Below, piece after piece: positions 39,997-49,297 of a stretch of DNA of 53,187 bases; within the stretch, counting starts at the first letter, position 1; every line of letters begins with the position of its first letter. A program made the position numbers and the translations under genes. Below the pieces are notes generated by a model that worked only from the letters and a program-made list of their open reading frames with translations, was not told where the DNA came from and did no database searches. The stretch is from an uncultured Anaerolineales bacterium (GTDB taxonomy: Bacteria; Chloroflexota; Anaerolineae; Anaerolineales; Villigracilaceae), in assembly GCA_937928015.1 (NCBI GenBank), contig CALFXA010000040.1, positions 1-53,187 of the forward strand, given 5' to 3'.

Positions 39997-40824
39997 ATGA
40001 AACAGATCCAAACCATCGTCAACACCGTACTGGCTTGCATGTTGATTTTCCTGCTGCTCTTGACGGGGCTGCCAGCTTTCAATGTCCACGCGGACACGCT
40101 CACCCCTACCCCGCAAGCGAAGCAAACGCAGACATCCACCTGCGACCAGGAACGCACCGTGCAGGTGACAGGCACGGCGGTGGTCAACGTGACGCCTGAC
40201 CGCGCGCTGATTAAGTTGGGCGTGCAGACCAACGGCAGGACGGTGAAGGACGCACAGGCCAAGAACACGACCGCCATCAACAAGGTGTCATTCGCGCTGA
40301 AGGCAATGGGCATCGAGACCAAGGACATTGCCACGGACTGGTACACGCTCGAACCCGTCTACGACGATTACGAAGACCTGCACATCAGCGGCTACCGCAT
40401 CCATAACGTGATCGAGGTCACCGTGCGCGACGTGAAGAAGACCAACGACTTGATCGCGGCGGCCTTCCAGGCGGGCGCCAACCAGGTCCTCAACGTGGAG
40501 TTCTACACCAGCGAACTGCGCAAGTACCGCGACCAGGCGCGCGAGATGGCCATGACCGCCGCCGCAGAAAAGGCCTCTGCGCTGGCGAAGGCGGCGGGCA
40601 GTGACACGGGCTGCGTCCTCAACATCAACGAGAATAGCTGGTTATATTTCAATAATGGCGGCTGGTGGTATGGCTACAGCAGCAATCAAAACCTGTGGAC
40701 ACAGAACGCCGTGCAGAACGTACAGCCTACAGGCGGGAAAACGTCCACGCTGGAGGATGGTCCCATTAGCGCGGGGCAGATCTCCATCCGCGCCGAGATC
40801 AGCGCCACGTTCGGGCTGAAATAG
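39997..40824 (+). CDS. Secreted SIMPL-domain (DUF541) protein
   Basis: A 275-residue exported protein with a signal peptide (VLACMLIFLLLLTGLPAFNVHA) and the SIMPL domain: VQVTGTAVVNVTPDRALIKLGVQTNG, the central YRIHNVIEVTVRD and EMAMTAAAEKASALAKAAG. The C-terminal third has an aromatic, Gly/Asn-rich loop (WLYFNNGGWWYGYSS) that is unusual. SIMPL proteins are extracytoplasmic and of poorly known function; some affect oxidative stress or ring-forming assemblies. GAGGAGA precedes the ATG. Confidence 0.9.
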   Translation: MKQIQTIVNTVLACMLIFLLLLTGLPAFNVHADTLTPTPQAKQTQTSTCDQERTVQVTGTAVVNVTPDRALIKLGVQTNGRTVKDAQAKNTTAINKVSFALKAMGIETKDIATDWYTLEPVYDDYEDLHISGYRIHNVIEVTVRDVKKTNDLIAAAFQAGANQVLNVEFYTSELRKYRDQAREMAMTAAAEKASALAKAAGSDTGCVLNINENSWLYFNNGGWWYGYSSNQNLWTQNAVQNVQPTGGKTSTLEDGPISAGQISIRAEISATFGLK

Positions 40825-40832
40825 AAGAATCA

Positions 40833-40870
40833 AAACAGGGCCGAGACTTGGTCTCGGCCCTGTTTGTTTT
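40833..40870. terminator. Bidirectional terminator
   Basis: A 14-bp stem (40833-40846 with 40852-40865) with GTTTTC tail, between the convergent SIMPL and NRAMP-relative genes. Confidence 0.92.
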
Positions 40871-42157
40871 CTAACCCCAAAGAAAAACTGCCACCACTGT
40901 GAATAGAGAAGCCAGCACGATGACCACCGAGCTGACAGTGGCAAAGTATTTTTGGAATTTATTGTTGGCAAACTCACCCATCAAACCGCGATCATTCGTC
41001 AGGCGAATCAAGTAGTAAAAGACCAGCGGCAGAGCGACTGCATTGATGATCTGAGTCACCAGCGCCACCTGGAAGAGATCGACCTGTGTCAAAATCACAA
41101 ACAGAGTGGCGATCAATAGTTGCGCGATGTACAGGATATAGAAGGTCTTGCTTTTCTTGAACGAGTCGTCCAGGCTGCCCGAGAGGCCGAAGAACTCAGC
41201 AAAGGCATAGGCCGTAGACAACGAGACAATGACCAGTCCCATGAAGCCCGCGTTGAGGATGCCGACCGCAAACAACTCGGAGGCGATCTTCCCAGCGAAG
41301 GGAGCGATTGCCATCGCGGCACGTTCGCCCGAATCGAGCACAATGTTGTTGACAAACAGAGTGGCCGCCGTTGCAACGATCATGAAGAACGAGAAGAAAT
41401 CGGTCAGGAAGGCACCCCAGTAGGTCTCCAACTGCGAGAGGCCGACCTTGCCCTTTTCGATCTTCTTATCATAGGCAAAGCTGCTGATGAAGAACTGTCC
41501 CCACGGGGTGATGGTGGTGCCGAGCACGCCCATGCCGATGATGAGGTAATCCTTCAGGTAACTTTTTGTGAAGTCTACGCCGTGCGGCCAGGCCAGGTTG
41601 GTCAGGGCCAGGTTCCAGTCAGGTTGGGCCTTGACCGCCGAGAAGATGTAGACGAGAAAGAAGAGGCAGGCCACCAGCATGATGGACTGGGTCACCTTGT
41701 AATTTCCGCGCGTGATCAGCACAAAAGAGATGATGACGATCACGATCACAGCAGGAATGGGCGGGATACCGAACATGCCACTGGTGGTCTTGACCGCGGA
41801 CAGCTCCGTGATGAGCGTGCCGATGTTGGCGACCAGCAGAGTCCCGAACATGAACGTAGCAGCGCGCACCCCATAGCGTTCGCGGATCAAATCTGCCAGC
41901 CCGCGGCGGGTGACGACCGTCAGGCGCATACCCATCTCCTGGGTCAGGGCCAACAGCAGGGTGATGACGGGCAGCAGGAACAGGATGGGATATCCCAACT
42001 TTGCGCCCGCGATGGAGTAGGTCGCCACGCCGCCCGCGTCGTTGTCGGCCATAGCGGTGATGGTGGCGGGACCGAAGACGGTCAGGAACAACAGCAGTTT
42101 CTTCCACAATGAGGAAAAAAAACGCCGATTGCGGTTGTAGAAAATCGTGTTTTCCAT
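40871..42157 (-). CDS. NRAMP-family transporter, probably magnesium type
   Basis: A 428-residue transporter with about 11 helices. The helix-1 metal motif reads DNDAGGVATYSIAGA, so the canonical DPGN is DAGG here. The helix-6 motif reads GTTITPWGQ where manganese transporters have MPH; the soft metal-binding Met is thus Thr. Such changes are a hallmark of NRAMP-related magnesium transporters. The soluble MgtE-like gene 12 bases upstream and the M-box in the shared leader support Mg2+ as substrate. The ATG at 42157 is preceded by GGAGG; a GTG two codons earlier is less likely. Confidence 0.88.
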   Translation of the reverse strand: MENTIFYNRNRRFFSSLWKKLLLFLTVFGPATITAMADNDAGGVATYSIAGAKLGYPILFLLPVITLLLALTQEMGMRLTVVTRRGLADLIRERYGVRAATFMFGTLLVANIGTLITELSAVKTTSGMFGIPPIPAVIVIVIISFVLITRGNYKVTQSIMLVACLFFLVYIFSAVKAQPDWNLALTNLAWPHGVDFTKSYLKDYLIIGMGVLGTTITPWGQFFISSFAYDKKIEKGKVGLSQLETYWGAFLTDFFSFFMIVATAATLFVNNIVLDSGERAAMAIAPFAGKIASELFAVGILNAGFMGLVIVSLSTAYAFAEFFGLSGSLDDSFKKSKTFYILYIAQLLIATLFVILTQVDLFQVALVTQIINAVALPLVFYYLIRLTNDRGLMGEFANNKFQKYFATVSSVVIVLASLFTVVAVFLWG

Positions 42158-42169
42158 GTTCACCTCCAG

Positions 42170-43414
42170 TTATCGGTAAAAGCGCGGGAGGCGTTTCTTC
42201 CACGCGGTAGGAATGATCTTGTCGAGGGCGTCGTCGGCAGTGACGATGCCGTGCATGACGTTGTGCTCGTCCACGACGGGAATGGCGATCAGGTCGTATT
42301 TGGTGATGACTTGCGCCACCTCGTCCTGGTCGTCATCCGGAGCCACGCTCTTCACGCGGTCTTCCATGAACTCTTCCACGCGTGCGGAGGGGTCGGCAAA
42401 GATGAGGTTGGACAACGAGAACACACCCATCAGGTGATCGGTCTCGTCGGTGACGTAGACGTAGAACAGCGTCTCGGCGTCGGTGGCAGTCTCGCGCAGG
42501 ATGCGGATGGCATCCGTAGCGGTGACATTCGGCGGGACACAGGCGTATTCGGTGGTCATGATGCCGCCCGCCGAATTTTCATCGTACGAGAGCAGCTTCC
42601 TGACCTCGTCCGACTCTTCGCGCTCCATCAAGGCCAGCAGGTTGCGGCTGCGCTTCTCAGGCAGTTCGGCCAACAGGTCGGCGGCTTCGTCTGGTTCCAT
42701 TTCTTCGAGCAGGTCGGCCACCTTTTCGTCGGACATGTGCTCCACCAGATCGGCCTGGAACTCGGTCTCCACCTCCTCCAGGGTATCGGCCAATTGCTCC
42801 ATGTTAAGCGCGTCGAGAAGTTGTCCACTCTCAAGTTTGTTCATATCGCTGATGATCTCGGCCACGTCGGCAGGATGCAGCTCCGCGATGCTTTCGACAG
42901 GCACACGCAGCCGCATGAAGGGATCATGCCGCAGCAGTTCGACATCGTCCCAGGAGATATAGGAACGGGTTTCAGGCAGGCCGAGAGCCGTCACCACGCC
43001 CGCGATGCCGATGCGGCGCAGAATACCCATCAAGCCAATATCCACGTTGCCCACGTACAGCGAGCCGTTGACGCGGACCAACTCCAGGTCGTTGACACGC
43101 ACCACGCGCGCACCGTCGGTATCGATGATCTGCTTGTCGAGCACGTCCCGCGAGAGGAAGATGTCGTTTTCGGCGGGTTCGTACTGCGGAAGTTCATCCG
43201 CGCGACACTTGAGGGGTATCGAGGGCGCGAACAACGCCATCACCACGGAATAGGGCACGATGATGAGTTTGTTCTTGCCCTTGATTACCACGCCGTCCAC
43301 GATTGGGTGGATCGCGTCGGCGGGCTCGCGGGCGATCAAGTCTTCCAGTTTTCCAATGTAGCGGCCATCATAGTCGGTGATGGTGTGGCCGAGGATTTCG
43401 CTCAAAAAAGCCAT
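42170..43414 (-). CDS. Soluble MgtE-like magnesium sensor (MgtE N-domain plus CBS pair, no channel)
   Basis: A 414-residue cytoplasmic protein. It starts with a PRC-barrel-like region (about 1-160), then the superhelical MgtE N-domain (about 165-290: HPADVAEIISDMN, LADTLEEVETEFQADLVEHMSDEKVADLLEEMEPDEAADLLAEL) and two CBS domains (about 295-410, SAGGIMTTEYACVPPN). MgtE's five-helix Mg2+ channel is absent. The NRAMP-type transporter directly downstream probably provides the membrane part. Acidic residues in the N-domain and CBS pair sense Mg2+ in MgtE. The ATG at 43414 is preceded by GGAGG; the longer frame passes through the leader terminator and is not used. Confidence 0.88.
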   Translation of the reverse strand: MAFLSEILGHTITDYDGRYIGKLEDLIAREPADAIHPIVDGVVIKGKNKLIIVPYSVVMALFAPSIPLKCRADELPQYEPAENDIFLSRDVLDKQIIDTDGARVVRVNDLELVRVNGSLYVGNVDIGLMGILRRIGIAGVVTALGLPETRSYISWDDVELLRHDPFMRLRVPVESIAELHPADVAEIISDMNKLESGQLLDALNMEQLADTLEEVETEFQADLVEHMSDEKVADLLEEMEPDEAADLLAELPEKRSRNLLALMEREESDEVRKLLSYDENSAGGIMTTEYACVPPNVTATDAIRILRETATDAETLFYVYVTDETDHLMGVFSLSNLIFADPSARVEEFMEDRVKSVAPDDDQDEVAQVITKYDLIAIPVVDEHNVMHGIVTADDALDKIIPTAWKKRLPRFYR

Positions 43415-43454
43415 GGGGGCCTCCATATAATATTCCTGGTTGGAGAGAGGCAAC

Positions 43455-43485
43455 AAAAAATCGCCTCCGCATGGAAAGGCGATTT
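43455..43485 (-). terminator. Second leader terminator, just before the MgtE-like gene
   Basis: On the minus strand AAATCGCCT (43477-43485) pairs with AGGCGATTT (43458-43466), followed by TTTTTG, 41 bases before the start codon. GCGATTT at 43560-43566 can pair with its 5' arm as an antiterminator. Confidence 0.85.
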
Positions 43486-43530
43486 GCACAGCCACATACA
43501 CGTCTATTTCCCCCGAAGGCGCCTGCCAGA

Positions 43531-43638
43531 TCAGGGAACAGACAGGCGGAGCGGGAGGGAAATCGCGTGCAAAGAGGATGAACCGTGCAATACGCATTTT
43601 CGCAGGGGGAAGATATGCTTATCACTATCTGCGTCCAC
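43531..43638 (-). CDS. Candidate leader peptide in the magnesium operon (35 aa)
   Basis: A GTG at 43638 sits seven bases after a perfect AGGAGG, an ideal start. The ORF encodes 35 residues beginning (M)DADSDKHIFPL and ends at TGA 43531. It lies between the two leader terminators and covers the antiterminator strand at 43560-43566. The acidic DADSD start and nearby Pro resemble Asp/Glu/Pro-rich leader peptides (MgtL-type) whose translation senses low Mg2+. An upstream in-frame ATG pair (43659/43656) overlaps the Shine-Dalgarno and is less likely. Inferred, not proven. Confidence 0.45.
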   Translation of the reverse strand: MDADSDKHIFPLRKCVLHGSSSLHAISLPLRLSVP

Positions 43639-43692
43639 GCGGAAACCTCCTTGCATCATGTGTTTGAATTTGCCGAGGCAGCACATGCTGGC

Positions 43693-43725
43693 AAAATGAA
43701 AGCCTCCCGTTAAAAACCAGGAGGC
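43693..43725 (-). terminator. First leader terminator, after the M-box
   Basis: GCCTCCTG pairs with CGGGAGGC (43702-43709 with 43718-43725), followed by TTTCATTTTG on the minus strand, 26 bases past the M-box aptamer. It is the natural expression platform of the riboswitch. Confidence 0.8.
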
Positions 43726-43750
43726 GGATGCGCGCGAAAAGAGAACGCTG

Positions 43751-43910
43751 CCTCTCTGGTTGAGCTTCAGCACTGCACATCGTAGGAATTTCTTCCAGCC
43801 ACATCGGGTAAAGCCTTATGCCGACCTTACCTGGTTTACCCTTTGGCGTCTTTCGACGTTTCAGGACAATGGCCTGTGTATGTTGCAGCCGCCTGGCCTA
43901 ACGAGGACTA
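43751..43910 (-). promoter_or_regulatory. M-box (ykoK) magnesium riboswitch
   Basis: Read on the minus strand, the segment begins CTCGTTAGG and contains CGTCGAAAGACGCCAAAGGGT, GGCATAAGG and GTGGCTGG. It ends GTGCAGTGCTGAAGCTCAAC. These match, in order, conserved blocks of the M-box: CGUUAGG, AAAGACGCCAAUGGGU, AUAAGG, GCAGCUGG and CAGUGCUAAAGCUC. The aptamer lies upstream of a Mg2+-type transporter operon and is followed by an intrinsic terminator, the expected off-switch when Mg2+ is abundant. Confidence 0.88.
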
Positions 43911-43927
43911 TTCAAGTTGCAGGCGAG

Positions 43928-43957
43928 GTTATACACCCGCAGGAAAGGACTTGTCAA
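43928..43957 (-). promoter_or_regulatory. Promoter of the magnesium operon
   Basis: Minus strand TTGACA (43952-43957), 18 bases, TATAAC (43928-43933). Predicted start near 43921, about ten bases before the M-box and 500 bases before the first gene. Confidence 0.8.
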
Positions 43958-44025
43958 GCGGTTTCAAGAAATTGCAATACTCGGGCAAGCCGGGAAACCC
44001 GCGGACGGAGAATCCCATCCGCCGT

Positions 44026-44031
44026 TATAAT
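44026..44031 (+). promoter_or_regulatory. obg -10 box, leaderless start
   Basis: TATAAT ends seven bases before the obg ATG at 44039 with no Shine-Dalgarno, so transcription and translation start at nearly the same base. It lies back-to-back with the magnesium operon promoter. Confidence 0.7.
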
Positions 44032-44038
44032 GGGGCCC

Positions 44039-45316
44039 ATGTTCATAGACCAGATAGAAATTTTCGTGCGTTCAGGCAAAGGCGGCGATGGAATGGTTCA
44101 CTTCCGCCGTGAGAAATTCGTGCCCCGCGGCGGCCCCGACGGCGGCGACGGCGGCAAAGGCGGCGATGTCGTGTTCGAGGTCAAGCCCACGCTCAACACG
44201 TTGTCCACCTTCCGCCCCAAGCAAAAGTTCAAGGCGGAGGACGGCGTCGGCGGTGGCTCCTCCCAACTGACGGGGCGCGGCGGCAAGGATCTCGTCATCC
44301 ACGTCCCGCCTGGCACCGTCCTCTTTGAGTTACCCGCCGACGGCGGCGCTCCCATCCTGCTCGGCGACCTGACCCAGCCCGGCGAACGGCTGATCGTCTG
44401 CAAGGGCGGACGTGGCGGACGCGGCAATCAGCATTTCGCCACCTCGCGCAACCAGGCCCCGCGCACCGCCGAACGCGGTGAACCGTGGGAAGAGAAGCAT
44501 CTCAAACTGGAACTCAAGTTGATCGCCGACATCGGGCTGATCGGCGTCCCGAACGCGGGCAAGTCCACGCTGCTCTCGGTGTTGACCAACGCCAAACCAA
44601 AGATCGCGGCCTATCCGTTCACCACACTGGAGCCGAACCTGGGCGTGGCCCCCATCGACGATGATACCAGCGTGGTACTGGCCGACATCCCAGGTTTGAT
44701 CGAAGGCGCGGCGGAAGGCGCGGGCCTCGGCCACGACTTCCTGCGTCACATCCAGCGGACCCGCGTACTGGTTCACCTGCTCGACGGCCTCTCCTCCGAC
44801 CCGCTGGCCGATTACAGCCAGATCAACGCCGAGTTGTCGCTCTTCGACCCGAACCTGGCAAAGAAGCCGCAGATCGTGGCGCTCAACAAGATCGACCAGC
44901 CCGAGGTGCAGGAACGCCTGAAAGAGTTGAAATCCTCTTTCAAGAAAAAGAAGGTGGAACTGCGTACCATCTCGGCCCTGGCACGCACCGACACACGCGA
45001 CCTGTTGCTGGCCGCCGTGCAGAAGCTGGCCGAGACTCCCCCGTTGGAGGAATTCGAGGCACCCGTGCCCGTCTATCGCCCCGAGGCGGACCCGAACCAG
45101 TTCACCATCTCGCGCGAGGACGACGCCAGTTGGCGCATCTCGGGCGCGGGCATCGAGCGCGCCGCCTCCATGACGTATTGGGAACATGACGGCTCCGTGC
45201 GCCGCTTCCAGCGCCTGATGGAAAAACTCGGCGTGGACGAGGCCCTGCGCAAAGCGGGCATCGAAGAGGGCGATACGGTCCACGTCGGCGATTACGAATT
45301 GGAATGGCAGGAATAA
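44039..45316 (+). CDS. obg: GTPase Obg/CgtA
   Basis: A 425-residue Obg. The glycine-rich N-terminal Obg fold (1-160, IFVRSGKGGDGMVHFRREKFVPRGGPDGGDGG) is followed by the G domain with P-loop GVPNAGKS (about 169-176), DIPGLIEGA and NKID. A C-terminal OCT domain (about 345-425, FTISREDDASWRISGAGIERAASMTYWEHDGSVRRFQRLMEKLGV) completes it. Obg acts in late 50S ribosome assembly and ppGpp response. The ATG at 44039 opens the standard MFIDQIEIFVRSG. An in-frame ATG three codons upstream overlaps the promoter region and is rejected. Confidence 0.96.
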   Translation: MFIDQIEIFVRSGKGGDGMVHFRREKFVPRGGPDGGDGGKGGDVVFEVKPTLNTLSTFRPKQKFKAEDGVGGGSSQLTGRGGKDLVIHVPPGTVLFELPADGGAPILLGDLTQPGERLIVCKGGRGGRGNQHFATSRNQAPRTAERGEPWEEKHLKLELKLIADIGLIGVPNAGKSTLLSVLTNAKPKIAAYPFTTLEPNLGVAPIDDDTSVVLADIPGLIEGAAEGAGLGHDFLRHIQRTRVLVHLLDGLSSDPLADYSQINAELSLFDPNLAKKPQIVALNKIDQPEVQERLKELKSSFKKKKVELRTISALARTDTRDLLLAAVQKLAETPPLEEFEAPVPVYRPEADPNQFTISREDDASWRISGAGIERAASMTYWEHDGSVRRFQRLMEKLGVDEALRKAGIEEGDTVHVGDYELEWQE

Positions 45317-45317
45317 C

Positions 45318-45349
45318 AAAAGGCCTCGGATTTCTCCGAGGCCTTTTTT
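45318..45349. terminator. Bidirectional terminator
   Basis: A 13-bp stem (45318-45330 with 45335-45347), T-tract, between the convergent obg and malic enzyme genes. Confidence 0.93.
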
Positions 45350-45358
45350 CATGGGCGC

Positions 45359-47683
<2,325 letters not shown>

Positions 47684-47808
47684 ACTGTCTCCTTTGGTGG
47701 ATTCAATGGTGTCTAACTTTAATTGATTATGGCATGAAAAAATAAAATGGGAAAGTTCCGTTTGTCATGTGTTTACCCCCATCCCCCACCCCGCCCGTGC
47801 GACGAGTG
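47684..47808. other. Intergenic region upstream of the malic enzyme gene
   Basis: It contains the malic enzyme ribosome-binding site and an AT-rich promoter-like stretch (CATAATC near 47726-47732 on the minus strand). Pyrimidine-rich sequence follows, near the end of the glycosylation operon. No clear terminator hairpin was found. Confidence 0.4.
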
Positions 47809-48549
47809 TCAGGCCGACCTGCTGCGCAGGTGTTCCTTCCTAACCACGAGTTTCCAATACAATCTGCCCAATTGATGGAACGTCCGCAGGATACGCCACG
47901 GGTTGAAAAATTGCGATGTACCATACTTGCGCGAAAAATGATGCACGGGAACCTCGGCAAACACACAGCCTTGATCCTGAATCTTCTTAACCAGTTCGAG
48001 GCAGATGGCCCCGCTGACGCTTTCCAATTCGATCTCGGCCAGCACCTTGCGTGGGATCAGGCGGAAATCACAATCCACATCGCGAATGTGGATGCCGAAC
48101 ATCAACGCCACCAGATTGTGATAGGCCTTCCCGATCACGATACGCAACAGAGAGTCATGTCGGGATAACTTATACCCGTTTACCGCGTCCACACCCGGGC
48201 GGAGGGCCTGCACCAGATCCACCAGTTCGAGCGGATTGTATTGCGCATCACCGTCCGTGTAAAAGACCCAGTCCTTGGTGGCGGCGGCAAAACCTGTCTT
48301 CAATGCCGCGCCGTATCCCTGATTGGCAGGGTGATGGATTACCCGCAATTCGGGATAGCGCACCGTCAGTTCGTCGAGCACCTGACCCGTATAGTCGCGG
48401 CTGCCATCGTTCGTCACGATGATCTCGTAATCGTTGGTCACCTGGCGCAGGGCCAGCAGCGCCGCCGTGACCATGCTGGCAATCGTCCCGCCATCGTTGT
48501 AGGCGGGGAATACGGCGCTGATACTGGAGATAAGCGGTGGATGAATCAT
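47809..48549 (-). CDS. Family 2 glycosyltransferase, dolichyl-phosphate mannose synthase-like
   Basis: A 246-residue GT2 enzyme of the polyprenyl-phosphate sugar synthase type. It has SAVFPAYNDGGTIASMV, VTNDGSRDYTGQVL, NQGYGAALKTGFA, the metal site YTDGDAQYNP, and the C-terminal DCDFRLIPRKVL and VPVHHFSRKYGTSQFF. It lacks C-terminal membrane helices. It would make the lipid-linked sugar donor used by the GT-C enzyme of the same operon. Its ATG overlaps the methyltransferase stop (TGATG), so coupling decides the start at 48549. Confidence 0.9.
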   Translation of the reverse strand: MIHPPLISSISAVFPAYNDGGTIASMVTAALLALRQVTNDYEIIVTNDGSRDYTGQVLDELTVRYPELRVIHHPANQGYGAALKTGFAAATKDWVFYTDGDAQYNPLELVDLVQALRPGVDAVNGYKLSRHDSLLRIVIGKAYHNLVALMFGIHIRDVDCDFRLIPRKVLAEIELESVSGAICLELVKKIQDQGCVFAEVPVHHFSRKYGTSQFFNPWRILRTFHQLGRLYWKLVVRKEHLRSRSA

Positions 48550-49295
48550 CACTGAGGACTCTTCTGCGCCAGAGCCAGGACGCTCAACCCGAATGGCAAT
48601 CCGCGCGAAGAAACCCATGGCGCCTCCGCCGCCAGGACCCGTCTCAGGATTCCGTTTAAACGGCCCACCTGCATCTCCAGGTCTGATTCCGCTTTGTGTG
48701 TGGGGCGCAGGCGCTCCAGCAGACGTTTGGCTGCCGCCAGTGGAAACAGCAGGGTATTGGCATAGGTCAGGTGCAGGGGCTTCAGTCCGCTCTGGTGCAA
48801 CAGGTCGGCGATGCGGCGGACGGTATAGCGCCGCGCGGTGTGGATGATCTCATCATGGGCGCCGCGCAGCCAGTCGTAGGCGGGCAGCCGCAGAAACAGG
48901 AATCCGCCTGGGGCGAGAACACGCGCCAACTCGCGCAGGGCCGCCAAGTCACTGGAGACGGCGCGCTCGTACAGCACATCGAAGCTGGCGATCAGGTCAA
49001 AGGAAGCAGGGGCAAACGGCAGGTCCAGGAGCGAAGCGCGGCTTAAACGACGGAGGTCCCGCCTGCGGCAGAAATCCAGCGCCAGCGGAGAGAGGTCCAC
49101 GCCGGTCGCCATGCCATATTCCTTGAGATACGTGCCCAAAGCGGCACCCGTCCCGCAGCCCGCATCCAACATGCGTAAATCACGGCGGGCAGGGAGCCAG
49201 CGATCGAACACAGCACGGGTGATAACTTCCATGCCCTGATACCACCAATGCGCCTGTTCAACCCGATACATCAACTCATATTCGCTTGGATCCAT
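48549..49295 (-). CDS. SAM-dependent methyltransferase (class I)
   Basis: A 248-residue methyltransferase with motif I MLDAGCGTGAALGTYL, VDLSPLALDFCRRR, SLLDLPFAPASFDLIASFDVLYE and motif post-I LAPGGFLFLRLPAYDWL. The N-terminus VEQAHWWYQGMEVI is typical of a group found in glycan and lipid loci. The gene sits between the GT-C and GT2 genes, two bases after one and overlapping the other. A role in modifying a sugar or polyprenol-linked intermediate is likely but unproven. Confidence 0.88.
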   Translation of the reverse strand: MDPSEYELMYRVEQAHWWYQGMEVITRAVFDRWLPARRDLRMLDAGCGTGAALGTYLKEYGMATGVDLSPLALDFCRRRDLRRLSRASLLDLPFAPASFDLIASFDVLYERAVSSDLAALRELARVLAPGGFLFLRLPAYDWLRGAHDEIIHTARRYTVRRIADLLHQSGLKPLHLTYANTLLFPLAAAKRLLERLRPTHKAESDLEMQVGRLNGILRRVLAAEAPWVSSRGLPFGLSVLALAQKSPQ

Positions 49296-49297
49296 CC

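Noticed and set aside
43415..43597. 61-codon N-terminal extension of the MgtE-like protein
   Set aside because: The frame passes through an intrinsic terminator and lacks family similarity; GGAGG fits the ATG at 43414.
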